A stretch of DNA of 64,000 bases. Source: Podaxis mareebaensis (Eukaryota; Basidiomycota; Agaricomycetes; Agaricales; Agaricaceae). The translations under genes were made by a program, and so were the position numbers. This document shows, piece after piece, positions 23,317-34,244 of the stretch. The notes beneath the pieces were generated by a model. That model had not been told where the DNA came from. It ran no database searches and saw only the letters and a list, made by a program, of their open reading frames with translations. How positions within the stretch are numbered: position 1 is the stretch's first letter; each line of letters opens with the position of its first letter. The stretch is taken from the NCBI GenBank assembly GCA_018524725.1, contig JAEUWP010000602.1:248001-312000 (forward strand), read 5' to 3'.

Positions 23317-24467
23317 TTACTTGCTAGGGTTTCGATAGTTGATCGTAGCGCTAGCTTGATTGACAGGGTAGACAAGGACTTCAGCGACGTTGACATGAGG
23401 TGGCCGGGATGCTGCCCAGACAATTTCTTCGGCGATGTCGTGACCAGTCACTAGGAGCAAAGAGTGAGTTTTAAGCAACGAGAGAGTCAAGAGTCACTCA
23501 CGAGGTTGAAGGCCATCGTAAACTTTCTTCGCAGCATTGGCGTCGCCACGGAAGCGGACAAGGGAGAATTCAGTCTCAACCATACCTGAATATAACTTCA
23601 ATGGGAGGTTCGGAATGCATGACTTGATGACTGACCAGGTTCGATTTCCGTCACGCGGATAGGTGTGTTAACGAGTTCTCTCAATAGAGATCCCGTGAAC
23701 GCCCGGACGGCGTGCTTGGTAGCGGTGTAAATGCTACCTCCGGCATAAGGCTCACGACCGGCAATGGATCCAAGGTTAATGACGTGACCAGCTTGTTTCC
23801 TCTTGAATTCTGCCAGTCCCTTCATCAACATCCTACGCGGTACGATGAAGATGAATTAACTCACCTCGGACCAGTAGCTGGGTCATAGAGATCAGGCCCA
23901 AGACGTTGGTTGCGAACATCCCTTCAATATCAGCGTCCTTGATATCACCAACATGCTCGACACCCAACACATAACCGGCGTTGTTCACTGGATGTTGTGC
24001 CGTCAGTTACGTATCTAGTGACCGGACAGGGGAGGGGGGCATTCACCGAGAATATCGACGTCGCGTAAGTCGTTGGGTACTTTGTCCCAGAAGCTTGCCA
24101 CTTGTGCCTTATCGGAAACATCGAGCTGGATAGTTGCGAATTTTCCACCCTGGGGTAGGCCAGACTCCTTGTGTGCAGTGACACATTGTTCGGCGACTTG
24201 CTTGAGTACTTCTGCTCTACGCGCAACAAGGATGACGTTGGAACCGGCCTGGTAGACTCACGATCAGCATTCAGACGATGAGACGTCGCTTATCAGCCAC
24301 CTTTGCAAAGAGAACTGCGGTTGCCTAATAAACGTGAGGTTCCGTCAACACGTGATATCTGAAGATGAACTGGAGGAAAGGAGGCAACGCACTGCGCCAA
24401 TGCCACTGCTGGCACCAGTAACGAGAACCGTCTTTCCAATGAGGCGAGTAGCGTTGAACACGGACAT
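23317..24467 (-). CDS. Short-chain dehydrogenase/reductase, YMR226C/YdfG-like 3-hydroxy acid dehydrogenase
   Basis: Cytosolic NADP-dependent oxidoreductase, probably acting on short 3-hydroxy acids such as serine or 3-hydroxyisobutyrate. Seven exons (24393-24467, 24301-24324, 24047-24248, 23865-23987, 23636-23832, 23504-23585, 23317-23450) close in frame to 278 residues. The nucleotide-binding motif TGASSGIGA is at residues 17-25, ARRAEVL after beta-2, NNAG in mid-protein, and the catalytic Ser-Tyr-Lys set appears in [27 protein letters not shown] written here as two parts: GSIAGRE and YTATK. The PG motif ([12 protein letters not shown]) follows. Exon 2 is only 24 nt. The start at 24467 (MSVFNATRL) is chosen because the longer frame upstream has no family similarity. 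It diverges from the SET gene. Confidence 0.93.
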
Positions 24468-24729
24468 GGTAAAGGTGCAATAAAAAGATGGGAAAGGCCC
24501 TTTGTGAGAAGCGCAAGGATGGGATTTATCAGATCCAGTTCCATATGCTTCTGCCAATTAGGTCATAATTATGGATCGGTGATGGAACGCGTGATCGGCG
24601 CGTAATATGTTGCAACTTGCCTTTAAACCAGCAAAACTCTTCGTCGAGTTTTGTTCAGCTGCGTGAACTTCAAAGGTCACAAGCCGCTTTTACACTTATT
24701 CGTCACAGGGACAATTCCGGATATCCCGG
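24468..24729. promoter_or_regulatory. Bidirectional promoter SDR/SET gene
   Basis: A 262-bp gap between divergent starts, with a CGCG-rich block (CGCGTGATCGGCGCG, about 24589-24603) near its middle. Function inferred from position. Confidence 0.5.
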
Positions 24730-26397
24730 ATGACAGATGTCCATCCGCGGTGGAAAGCTCTTCTCGAGTGGCTCGGCGAAAAAGGCATGACCACCAGCAG
24801 TATTCTTGTGGAGCCCAGAAAAACACCAGGCAAGGTCCGACATAAACTTCATGAGATAAACATTCTGATGTATTTTCTACGGTATGGTTTAGGTGCCGGT
24901 TATGGCCTTTTTGCTCTCCGAGAGATACCTCCTTCGACTCCGCTCTTCAAAGTGCCGGCAAAAGCGATGATAAACATCCATACACTTGTTGGATTGTACC
25001 CAAAAGCTCGGCCGAAGCTAACTGCGACACAAATTATGTCTCTACATCTTTTTCTCCATCGGCCCGGCTCCTCAAATTGCCTGTCGAAGGACAATATATT
25101 CGGACCCTACATTTCCATTCTTCCGTCCGACTTCGATGCGCACCCACTTGCATGGCTTATAAGACCACGAGATCCTCTTGCGAAACGGGAGGATTTGGAA
25201 ATCGGACACGACTTGCTCGAACATATACCGAAAGGTGTATTAGACTCCTTGGAGAAGGTGGCGGACCGTTTTCGAGAAGACTGGGGGCGAGTTTCTCAGT
25301 ACTTGGTTAGTTAAACACGCCTTGGCCTTTGGGGTGGTATGCCACGACCCACGTTGACCCTCACCAGCGAGATAATCCGGCACTTCTCGCGGCTGCAAAA
25401 GCGCGAGGGCGAAATCTTCAGCCCCTGGACTTCGTGGCGACGGAACTGGAATTCCTATGGGGATGGCTCAACGGTTAGCTCACATATTTCTGGGTTGCGG
25501 ATGGGATGTTGACCTGGTGGAATAGTGAACACGCGTTGCATATACCATAGGCTTTGCCCGACGCGGGGGGATCCAAATAATATGACTATGTGCCCGATCC
25601 TGGATTTTGCAAACCATACGAACCACTTGCCACATACCTATCCACGACCATCCCAGGCCGAGCTTCGGAATCAGGCGCCTTCAAATTCTATAGGCGAGGA
25701 TTTCGTTCTTTTATCACCCAAGGACAAAACTCTATCCCCTGGGGAAGAAGTTTTTCTAAAATACGGAGCGCATTCAAATCAAACACTATTCACGGAATAT
25801 GGATTCATCAACCATCTAGACACAGAGGCCTTAAGAGACGGGCGTGTGGATTGCGAGGCGGACGTTCTATGGCGTATGCGACGATTTTTCGCCAAGAGAG
25901 GGAATATTGGAAAGTGGATGGAGGAGCTTTTGAGACGTGAAGGATACTGGGGGTAAGGTTTTCTTGAATCTCTTGAAAATTCGGCCCTTGCAAATCAACC
26001 TAGTGAGTGGACGATACATTCAAGACCAGAACCTGCCCATCCATCTTTCCGCCTCATAACCGCCCTTCGTTTATACCATTCGGTTCCCATGGACAAAATA
26101 TTGCCCCCGCACGACGACCATGAAATCGTTCGGGCCTGGAGAGATACATTATTGGGCAATCGCGACATCATCTCCCCAGAAAATGAAGCGGCATGGAAGG
26201 AGACCTTGGATAAATTGTGTCTGGGTATTGATAATGAAACAGGGGCCCACTTGGATAATCTAAATAAAGTTGGGAGGGAATGGCCAACGGATTCGTGGGT
26301 CCACTATATGAGAAGGTGCCTGCTCATGCTTTGGCGCGAGCAGCAATATGCCGCCTGCTGCGTGCACGAAAGCCTAGAGCGAGGGGAAGAGTTCTAA
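24730..26397 (+). CDS. SET-domain lysine methyltransferase (SETD4/RKM-like)
   Basis: Class of SET enzymes that usually methylate ribosomal proteins or other non-histone substrates. Five exons (24730-24829, 24893-25305, 25368-25473, 25526-25952, 26004-26397) give 479 residues. The split SET domain begins GAGYGLFALREIP (SA-cofactor binding), continues after a long insert (the iSET part with LHRPGSS, ISILPSDFD) to LDFANHTNH (NH motif) and GEEVFLKYGAHSN (conserved Tyr). The C-terminal helical substrate-binding region follows. The first intron begins with GC (GCAAGG) rather than GT, a GC-AG intron; it is 63 nt with no stop, so unspliced RNA would encode 21 extra residues. Substrate cannot be told from sequence. 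Confidence 0.9.
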
Positions 26398-27073
26398 ACT
26401 CGATGTAATTTCTCTTGGCTTGGCGGCCTTGTCAATAGGCGTTGGTAGACCATCGTAGTGTCACTCATGAGTCATCCGGTCTAATAATACCACTGAGAAC
26501 AGTTGGATATCCGGGTACTTATGGGCAGGTGTACTTCTTTGTATAGCATCGTACAGCATAGGTTGATCAAACACCTGTAGTGCTCAGTACTCAGTAATGA
26601 TCAATCAACAGAGCGATCATGGCTGTGGTGCCTCATAAAAACATTGATTTCACTCGGACCAAGTAAAGCCGCTGAAACGAGGGTTGGTTGATCCTGTTGA
26701 ACTGAGTGCCAAATTAAGAAAGCTGTGGTGGCAGCAAACTGCCGGGTGTTTGCCGTCTGATGCCGTCGATACCGCAGGAGAGTTTCCTTCAAGGTCATCT
26801 CCCTGCACGCTCGTGTCAGTCATCCTTTCCGATCTTGTCCCGTCCGTTCTTCCGGGGACCATCTCCTTGTCCGTTGTTCCTCCCCCTATCCTTCTCTGCG
26901 ATACATCCTCTGGTCACTTACTTCCGCTCTCTGCTAACTCGGGTCCCTTTCATCTCCACGCTCCCACGGGTACTTCGACGTTCAAGGTTCAGCGCGAGCT
27001 ACAAGCGAGTGCGCCATAATCGTAGAATACAAGTCATCCTCCATACAGGGAATTCTCCGACAAGGAAATCAAG
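26398..27073. other. Intergenic region, pyrimidine-rich leader of the UPF0658 gene
   Basis: No gene seen. From about 26800 to 27000 the plus strand is strongly C/T biased (CTCCCCCTATCCTTCTCTG-like), typical of a promoter/5' leader of an expressed basidiomycete gene. Confidence 0.5.
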
Positions 27074-28951
27074 ATGGCAGTAGAACCCTTCCTAGCAACG
27101 AGGGCGCAGCGTGCCTTCATCCTAACAAGTATGTTCCGATTCTCTGTAAGCTGTAGACCTCATAGTTAATGACGGTGAACTGTATAGTTTCCGTCCGTGC
27201 GTAATGGCTCTTGCGCTCATTCTACAAATACCCGGAGCTTATGAAGTCCCCCCAATGCAGAAGCAATAGTCGTGTTGGTCATGGTCGGCATTACCTTCGG
27301 AATGGTATGCTCCGCGCTACCAAGTGTTTGACGCCTGTTGAAGTCGTGCCATCGTGCAGGTTCGAGAGGAAGTGGACTATGATGGGAACTCCAGATACCG
27401 AGTGAGCCGCCGTGTGTTCTACAGCCTCAACATTTTGTTCAACTAGATCACTAGACATTATCCTGTTATCTTGCGCTTTTCGCCCTAGCCGAGTATGTTT
27501 CTCCTGAGGCTGCCCTCCCGCCTTGATTGTAATAGTCCCCAAGGATTTTTGAACTTTTCATGGCATTCGACGCGCTTCGGCTGCGGAATATCATTCAGCT
27601 AATTGGTATCCTGGGTACGCTTCTCCTGCATTATGAAGCAAGTTTACGATGTCTTAAAACCCTGGCAGCGTTCCATCTGGCCATGATGGTGTTCGCATCA
27701 CTTCAAGTGCATCAAACAAAAACAGCTCTTATAAACCCGACTTGTGACCAGACTCCAAACACTCTAGTAGGCTGCCCTTCTGTCGTCAAAAGCTTCCATT
27801 TTAACGATTTCACAGCTTTGTGGTGGACCTGGGTCACTTTGGCAACGTGTGCAACCTTTCCTGATTGTCGCGCCATGCATTATTGCTGCTTCGTGGTTCT
27901 TTATGCTGTTCTGGATCAAAAAGCTCTACTCGGAATTTGGGTACGATCATTTAAACGGGGGTAACAAGTTTCGAAGCTGATCATGAATAGATGGGCTATC
28001 TTCCATGTTGTTGGAGCCAATCCCAAAATGAAAAGTAGGTCCTAACCTGATGTTTTATGTGATTCTGGGTTTAACGGACTCCTATAGCGATGTACCAATA
28101 CTACCAGATCATGATCTGTCTCCTCAAGTTTGACTTCTTTTGTTTCACTGGAGTGACAATGCAGGTAAAGTGTTCTAAGTGGTTTCGTGCCTCCGTCAAT
28201 ACACTGTCACTCACATATCGTCCAGCTGTTGATCGTTGTCCTCGCGAGGAACGACGCAGAGTTTGGCCTCACCGTAGCTGCCATTCCTGTGGTCCTGATC
28301 TTGCTTATCCTATGTGGAATTGCTGTTCAACGTGAGATCAAATGGTGCGTGAATGATTCAAAACCTGTTTCTATAGTGAAGGTTTCTCATGCGGCGTTAG
28401 GATCATGTCGATTTCCCTTGTACTAATGTTAGCCGCTCAAAGCTACTGTGAGTATGCTCCGTTCGTTTGTTCAGAGAACCTGTGGCTGATAAGAGTGTTT
28501 TTCTCTGGTAGTCAGTGAGTATATAGCGCTTTTGTCATGCAACTATTACTTATATGCAACTAGTTTACAAACTAGTTCGCTTCTATCAGCCCGCATCAAA
28601 AGGTCAATATGAGACGACCAGAGCAACTCTCACAGTCTTTAGTGAGTTCAACAGACAGCTATCATTGGTAGAATCATACTTAGGGAGCCCTAGCGATTGT
28701 TGCATTCCTGTTGCTCTTTGCAACTTTCGCAGTTGGTCTTCGTTGCTTCTCAGACTTTGATCAAGGTCTCCTGACCTCAAAGGTCCAAAGTAAGCCTGCC
28801 TCAATGATCCAAGCTCAACACAAGACCTCATTCTGTCGATCTAGCTGTCACACCTTCACGGCCGAAGTATTCTGCTCCTACAGGCGACATGTCTGAATAC
28901 CAGCTAGGCTATCAAGGTCCACCCCTTGGCCATCGGATGTCTATCGAGTAA
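27074..28951 (+). CDS. UPF0658 Golgi apparatus membrane protein
   Basis: Multi-pass membrane protein of the fungal UPF0658 family, located in the Golgi in fission yeast, molecular role unknown. The gene is cut into at least 12 exons, many under 60 nt. Readable segments in order are MAVEPFLATRAQRAF, VLVMVGITFGM, LSCYLALFALAEIFEL, FDALRLRNIIQLIGIL, FHLAMMVFASLQVHQTKTAL, PFLIVAPCIIAASWFFMLFW, WAIFHVVGANPKMK, MYQYYQIMICLLKFDFFCF, LARNDAEFGLTVAAIPVV, FKLVRFYQPASKGQYETT and finally DFDQGLLTSKVQ with the short tail ending GHRMSIE. The order and spacing match the family. Early exons are 27074-27128, 27188-27196 (a possible 9-nt micro-exon), 27270-27304, 27360-27401, 27455-27492 and 27544-27614; the region 27740-27830 was not resolved. 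Confidence 0.85.
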
Positions 28952-29440
28952 ATGGCACCAAGATACCCCCTAGCACTTCCTTCCTCACGAATCTCTTCCG
29001 AGTTGCAAGATATAATGATACCTGGATTGAAATGGATTGCAGATCTGTGCTTGGTTTATTCACGACGAGTATTCGTACTGTTATCGTCCTCATTCCCGCA
29101 CTTTGCCACTTTACCTTTGTCCCAGTTACTGTCCGAGCTCCTGCACTTTCATATGATACCGGACTTGATATCTATCGTTGTATTTCTCGGCCACCGTATG
29201 TTAGCTATGAATACGATAAGAACCAGCGACATTGTTCTGCGAATTCCGGGTATACAAGCTTGCCAGACATTTTGCGACTTCATGGACAGCGCTAGATTTG
29301 CTCTAGTCAAGAAATGCGCCACGGTGAAACTGTCAGCGTGCGATCAGCCTGGTGGTTGAATAGTATTGAATATTAAATAATGGACATCTTGTTTGATGAC
29401 AGTTTTGTTGACCAAATCACTTTTCGTGCCATCAAGTGGG
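28952..29440. other. Intergenic region
   Basis: Separates two plus-strand genes. Frames such as 28952-29359 are open but start just behind the UPF0658 stop and have no recognisable content. No feature called. Confidence 0.4.
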
Positions 29441-30126
29441 ATGAAAAGCAACTATGGTCATTGCCGCCTGACTAGATTCGCTCTCTCCTTTTTGGACAAG
29501 GTATGTATGATTCTCCTGACCATTGAAGCTTGACGTTCTGTCGTTCACAACGACGTTACTTACAGACGAATGGAATCGTTACATCACTTACAGCCGCTTT
29601 CCTCCTCTACACCCGGTCTTCCGAAGTTGCATACTTTGTGGCAGGAGCTGTGACATGTAGCCTCTCCGTGAAACTCGTCAAACGGGCAATTCGACAGCCC
29701 AGACCGCCTCCGACACTCGCTGGGCGCAGGATCAAGGTCTCGTACGGGTAAGCAGTCCATGAGCGCATTGCCTCTTCGATTCATCTATCTCATCGAAACA
29801 ACAGCATGCCTAGCACGCACTCCGCAACCATTACATTCTTCGCCACGTATATCCTTCTAGCGTGCCATGGCCTTCCGATCCATAAAACGTTGCCGCAGAA
29901 CCCTTCCGTGATGCAACTTGTGCCTCCACTCGTGACCATTCCTTGGGCTGTGGCGATTATTATGTCGAGAGTGTGGCTTGGATATCATACGTGGGCGCAG
30001 GTAGCGGCCGGCTCGGCATATGGTTGTGGGCTTGCAATTGGGTGGTTCACATTGTGGACAAAGAATGGACTGAATGAAGTTGGACAGGGGATTGAGAAGA
30101 TTGTGTGGACATGGTTTGGATGGTGA
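29441..30126 (+). CDS. PAP2-family dolichyl-diphosphatase-like phosphatase
   Basis: Membrane phosphatase probably recycling dolichyl diphosphate at the ER lumen. Three exons (29441-29500, 29566-29747, 29805-30126) give 187 residues starting MKSNYGHCRL. The PAP2 signature is complete: K-x6-RP in VKRAIRQPRP, PSTHS in YGMPSTHSATITF, and SR-x5-H in SRVWLGYHTWAQV. The terminal HTWAQ in place of the usual H-x3-D is the pattern of the DOLPP1/Cwh8 branch. Three to four membrane helices lie around these motifs. The start is the only ATG that is in frame with the first exon; the frame from 29380 runs into a stop. Confidence 0.88.
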
Positions 30127-30681
30127 TGGTCCCAGGCTGTGAGAGGCTGATTCGTCTAGATGAATGGAACACGTTCTAAACAGACTTGACGATTGAAGCG
30201 AAGGTGCGCATAATTCTGGTGCCATTCCGTTTGCACCTTGTGTAATTCTCGAACGCATACACTACCCCTTTACAGAAAGAACGAATGTTGATTGAGTTAT
30301 GGATGGAACAGGCACTAACTGGAATCCAAATCGGTCGGTCTGGAATAACCCCTATTCGCACTCTCCTCGTAATCCCTTGCCAGATTGCATGTGTGATCAA
30401 ATGCTGGATATGAGGTTGCTGGCAGAGCGGCCCTATATGCACAACAAACAGATGTCTTGGCAGATTTCAAGCTGCAGAACCACTGCTCTCTCAAAGTGAA
30501 CCCACAGCCTACAAAATGCAGGATTCGTTGCGCTTGGCATTATGATTTCATTGACTCCGAGGAACCCCCCCTTGCCTGGTTCCAATATGGGAATACAACA
30601 CAAGGCGAATGATCATCGATCATCGAACATACTCCCCAGCAGAGGATTAGAACTAGACGAATTGAGGGAAGGCTTAACTCA
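30127..30681. other. Intergenic region
   Basis: Downstream of the PAP2 gene and upstream of the pseudogene. No supportable gene. Confidence 0.4.
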
Positions 30682-31135
30682 ATGTCTCTCTCGTTCATCG
30701 ACAACGGCCATGGTGTCCTGTACACCTTGTCATCCGTCAGGAAGGGCCTATTCGCCGCGGGGAGGTCAAAGAAAGCCGGCCTAAGTGGGCAATCTTGACG
30801 GTGCAACTACTTATCCTTAAATGATAGAATCAATGGCTATACTTCCCTTCGTTAATTCTTGACGAAGACAAGTAGACAAGAAGACTCAATGGATGTAGCT
30901 CGGATGCCGAAGACTCGGATAATACCCCTCAACAAGACGGAACCCCGAATCATTACCTCGTCCCTGCGAGTATTCTCGGTTTGGTTACTCTAAAATTCCA
31001 GAACTTCTACGGGCCTAGTGGACCTGCACAGCCATCGGAAGAGGAGAGACTATCTTTGGGTGTCAGACAAAGTATGCCCCTCTGTCGGAAAAAAGCAAGA
31101 ACAACCTCGAGCATAATGAGTTCGTGGGTAGGTAC
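30682..31135 (+). pseudogene. Decayed partial copy of the adjacent glutamine synthetase homologue
   Basis: Two pieces match the intact gene at 32041-33693. The first (ATG at 30682) reads MSLSFIDNGHGVLYT against MSAQFVDTSHGVLYT of the intact start. The second, after about 200 nt of unrelated sequence, reads DGTPNHYLVPASILGL then NFYGPSGPAQPSEEERLSLG and VRQSMPL, against DGTANPYLALAGVLGL, NFSGPGAPAQVSEETRQALG and IKQRMPL. Similarity continues past a frameshift as NLEHNE against NLAQNE (about 31100-31117). More than 1.2 kb of the catalytic middle is missing. It is a broken tandem duplicate in the same orientation. Confidence 0.85.
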
Positions 31136-32040
31136 CCGGCCTATTGATGAATGGGCTACTTATGTCTGGTCTGGGTTATGGGGGATCGACCTCAAATTCA
31201 GGTTTAAGGCAAGGCGTTGAGCCTTGATGGCGACGATGTGGAGATGTTAATCTTCGCTATGTAGCCAAGTCCACGATGGAGGGACGATACGTATAGAAGC
31301 CGAGTGCGGCCGAAATTAATGCTAACATCCGCGCCAGGGTGCAGCGCCCAGCTTAATTTGACACTTCACACAACACCCGTGCATTGCGGATATTTGGATT
31401 GGATTCGCTTCCACTGAAACGGCATTCTCTCGTCAATTTTCGTCGATAGCACGTCATCCCAACGCCAAAGCACCCGCTTGCTTACTCGCTTCTAGGTAAA
31501 ATTACGGTAATAGATTACTTCCTGATTGTCCCTTCAGCACGAGAACGACGAAAGCAGCTTATTGAGTTCCACTCCTTGTAAAATTGACATATAGTATCTC
31601 ATAATAATCCGAAACATCGTGCGGGTAATTTTTTTATTTTTATCTTTTAAGTGGTCGAAAAGAGCGTTGAGAGGCCTGAAGTCACGCTGGCACAAGGAAG
31701 CCGTGCAATTTTTATCACTGGTGACTGATGTGACCGTTCGAAGTTCGACATATGGGCAATGCATAGTACGGAACGTAGTGAGCGCACAGAGAAATGAATT
31801 GATCAATGATTTAGAGCACTTTTGATGACTGATTACCATTCCTTCTGGACACTATGTATCCCTCTGGACTTTTCCAACTATTCTCTATGGGGTTCCTTGT
31901 GCCCATCAGATAACGCAATCCCTATGCTTCACATGATGCTCTAAAGATTTCAGCAGTGGCTGTCTAGATCACGCAACGTGCCCCTGTGGATGGCTTTCAT
32001 ATATTAGAAGTTGATCAAGTTTGAACCCGCACGTTTCTTC
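31136..32040. other. Intergenic region with AT-rich tract
   Basis: Upstream of the intact glutamine synthetase homologue. It includes an A/T-rich run near 31625-31650. Minus frame 31534-31839 is open but not recognisable. It may include further traces of the duplication that are too eroded to see. Confidence 0.4.
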
Positions 32041-33693
32041 ATGTCTGCTCAGTTTGTTGACACAAGCCATGGTGTCCTATACACGCCATCGTCGATTTCG
32101 ACATGGACTGCACCGACAGTGGAGCGACTCAAGTCCGCTGGGATCAGTGTGTTTCCAATTTCCCGGTATGATTTCACCCCACTGAGATATGTCCCCACTC
32201 AGGATATATCCGTGTCCAATGGACTGACCTTGTCAACGAAGTCCGACTTCGCATACTCCCTATATCCTATTTCGAGCAGCTGATCTCGTCTCCTCGTCCG
32301 GGGCTTGGTATTGCAAAGGCTGGCCTGGGACTTGTCTACGGAAATTTGGCCGAAGGATTCGATGCCACAGGCGAATACCTCTACGTACCTGATTTATCGA
32401 CGGCAAGGTTATGCCCTTATGCTCCCGGCCATGCGAGTGTGTTAGGGTGGTTCGAAGAGAAGGCACCTTATAAAGACATTGTCGGTCAACTATCAGTCAA
32501 GGCCTCAATTTGTCCGAGAACGAAGCTGAAGGAGGTTGTGTTGTAAGTACTTACTCGCGTCTCAATCATACCGGTGTTTGACTTGGGATAGAGAGGCGGC
32601 AGAGGCTGGAGTTGAATTCCTCGTTGGTTTCGAGTCAGAGTTCATCCTCCTTGAGTCGACCAATCCTGTCAAAGCAGCTAACACCCATCAGTGGGCTGGC
32701 TCCAAGGGTCTTTCCTCTGGGTCAGTTGAGGCACAAGTCCTCGAGGAGACAGTCGATTCCCTCATAGAATCCGGCATAAAAGTGGAAATATATCACCCAG
32801 AGCTTGCGCCAGGACAGGTAAGTGATCGTCTGGTTTCTATGAATCCAACGTTTTGAACGTTTTCTAAATTCTCGTCTAGTATGAGATTGTGACAGCGCCG
32901 CTCTCACCACTCGAAGCTGCCGACGCCCTCGTTCATACTCGCGAAACCATCAGGAACATTGCTGCTAAGCATCGACTTCACGCCACTTTCGCTCCGCGAG
33001 TTACTATGACAGCACCTGGCAGTGCTGCGCATGCGCACATCTCTGTTCATAAGACTGGATGCCAGAAACCTAAAGACACACTCTCCGATTTCGAATCATC
33101 TTTCCTTGCGGGAATCTTAGATGATCTGCCTGCCCTCCCTGGATTTACTCTTCCAATTCCGGCTTCCTATAAGCGGGTTGGTGACGGCTGTTGGTCAGGT
33201 GGAACCTATGTCGCCTGGGGCACCGAAAATAGGGAATGTCCAATTCGGTTGAGCAACGCGACCATGCCTGGTAGCAGGAACTTTGAGTTGAGGTTCATCG
33301 ACGGAACAGCGAACCCTTATCTCGCTCTTGCGGGCGTTCTGGGTCTGGGCTACGCAGGCATAAAGTCACAGAGGCAATTGAATGTCGAGAATTTTTCAGG
33401 ACCAGGGGCGCCTGCTCAGGTATCAGAAGAAACGAGGCAAGCGTTGGGCATCAAGCAGAGGATGCCTCTCACGTGGGAGGAGGGCTATAAAAATCTTGCG
33501 CAAAATGAGGCTTTGTTCAATATTTTTGGAGGAGATTTCATGGAAAAGTACCTGGCGGTCAACAAGGTGAGCGCACCTTCCGAGTCCTAGGACCAGACAA
33601 TGATGAGGTTCTGCGCGTTTCCAGGTTCTGAAGCAGTCTCTCAGCGTTGATGATGAAGACAAGGCGCTGACTCGTTTGGTGGAATTCTACTGA
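32041..33693 (+). CDS. Glutamine synthetase-like protein (FluG C-terminal type)
   Basis: Member of the glutamate-ammonia ligase fold of the bacterial type I/FluG kind rather than the primary eukaryotic enzyme; fungal relatives are linked to developmental signalling or gamma-glutamyl amide chemistry. Five exons (32041-32146, 32203-32542, 32592-32817, 32880-33566, 33625-33693) give 475 residues. Motifs in order: IRVQWTDLVNEVRLR, GFESEFILL (metal-ligand ESE), YHPELAPGQYEIV, HRLHATFAPRV, HAHISVH (HxH-type site), RLSNATMPGSRNFELRFIDG (Arg and FELR region) and NPYLALAGVLG. The donor at 32147 (GTGTGT) is the one that keeps frame. The N-terminal amidohydrolase half of FluG is absent. A damaged second copy lies 900 bp upstream. 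Confidence 0.9.
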
Positions 33694-34244
33694 GAAGCAG
33701 TGTATAACTGGGGACTCAGATCATGTTGATTTCTTCGAAACTATCTAACACTATGACTCGGGTGTCGTTCAGCTCTCAATTTATATTCAATGCGATCATA
33801 CGCGACAACTGCTGAGTTGGTTGTCTGCACTTTGTCGCATGTTTCTCGAATTTACAAACCTTCATGCCTTACGTTGCGTGCTCTCGCACCGAATTTGTTT
33901 CATCCTCCTTAATCAACGCGGCCTGAGAGGCACTAAAGTGAAACAAAGCTTCGACAACAGAAGGCATTGGGATCCAGCAATACCCATTCAATCAATGCAT
34001 GTCAGGGTTTCGGTTGCGAAGTCTGGAGTGATAGATCGCAGAACCTATCTCTCACCAGGGCTTCCTTTCACTCCGCATGGGAGTCACTCATGCTTGTGCG
34101 GGTGTCATTAACTTAAGTTGAAATCTTGACCAGCCTCGTGACTGACGCGCGTTAATTAACGCACAAAGTCACGTGTGGTCGCGTCACGGTGACTTGACCA
34201 CTCTCTTGTTGTGGACGGACTGGCCACCTCTCCCCACCACTACT
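33694..34244. promoter_or_regulatory. Intergenic promoter region with clustered dyads upstream of the J-protein gene
   Basis: Within 100 bp of the start at 34245 there are three dyad elements: GCGTTAATTAACGC (34149-34162, perfect 14-bp palindrome), CACGTG (34170-34175, E-box) and GTCACGGTGAC (34183-34193). No gene seen in the rest of the spacer. Confidence 0.6.

Noticed and set aside
28952..29359. 135-codon plus-strand ORF behind the UPF0658 gene
   Set aside because: No upstream promoter spacing and no recognisable protein sequence.
29380..29475. ATG at 29380 as the start of the PAP2 gene
   Set aside because: Its frame ends in a stop at 29475 and cannot join the next exon in phase; the ATG at 29441 does.
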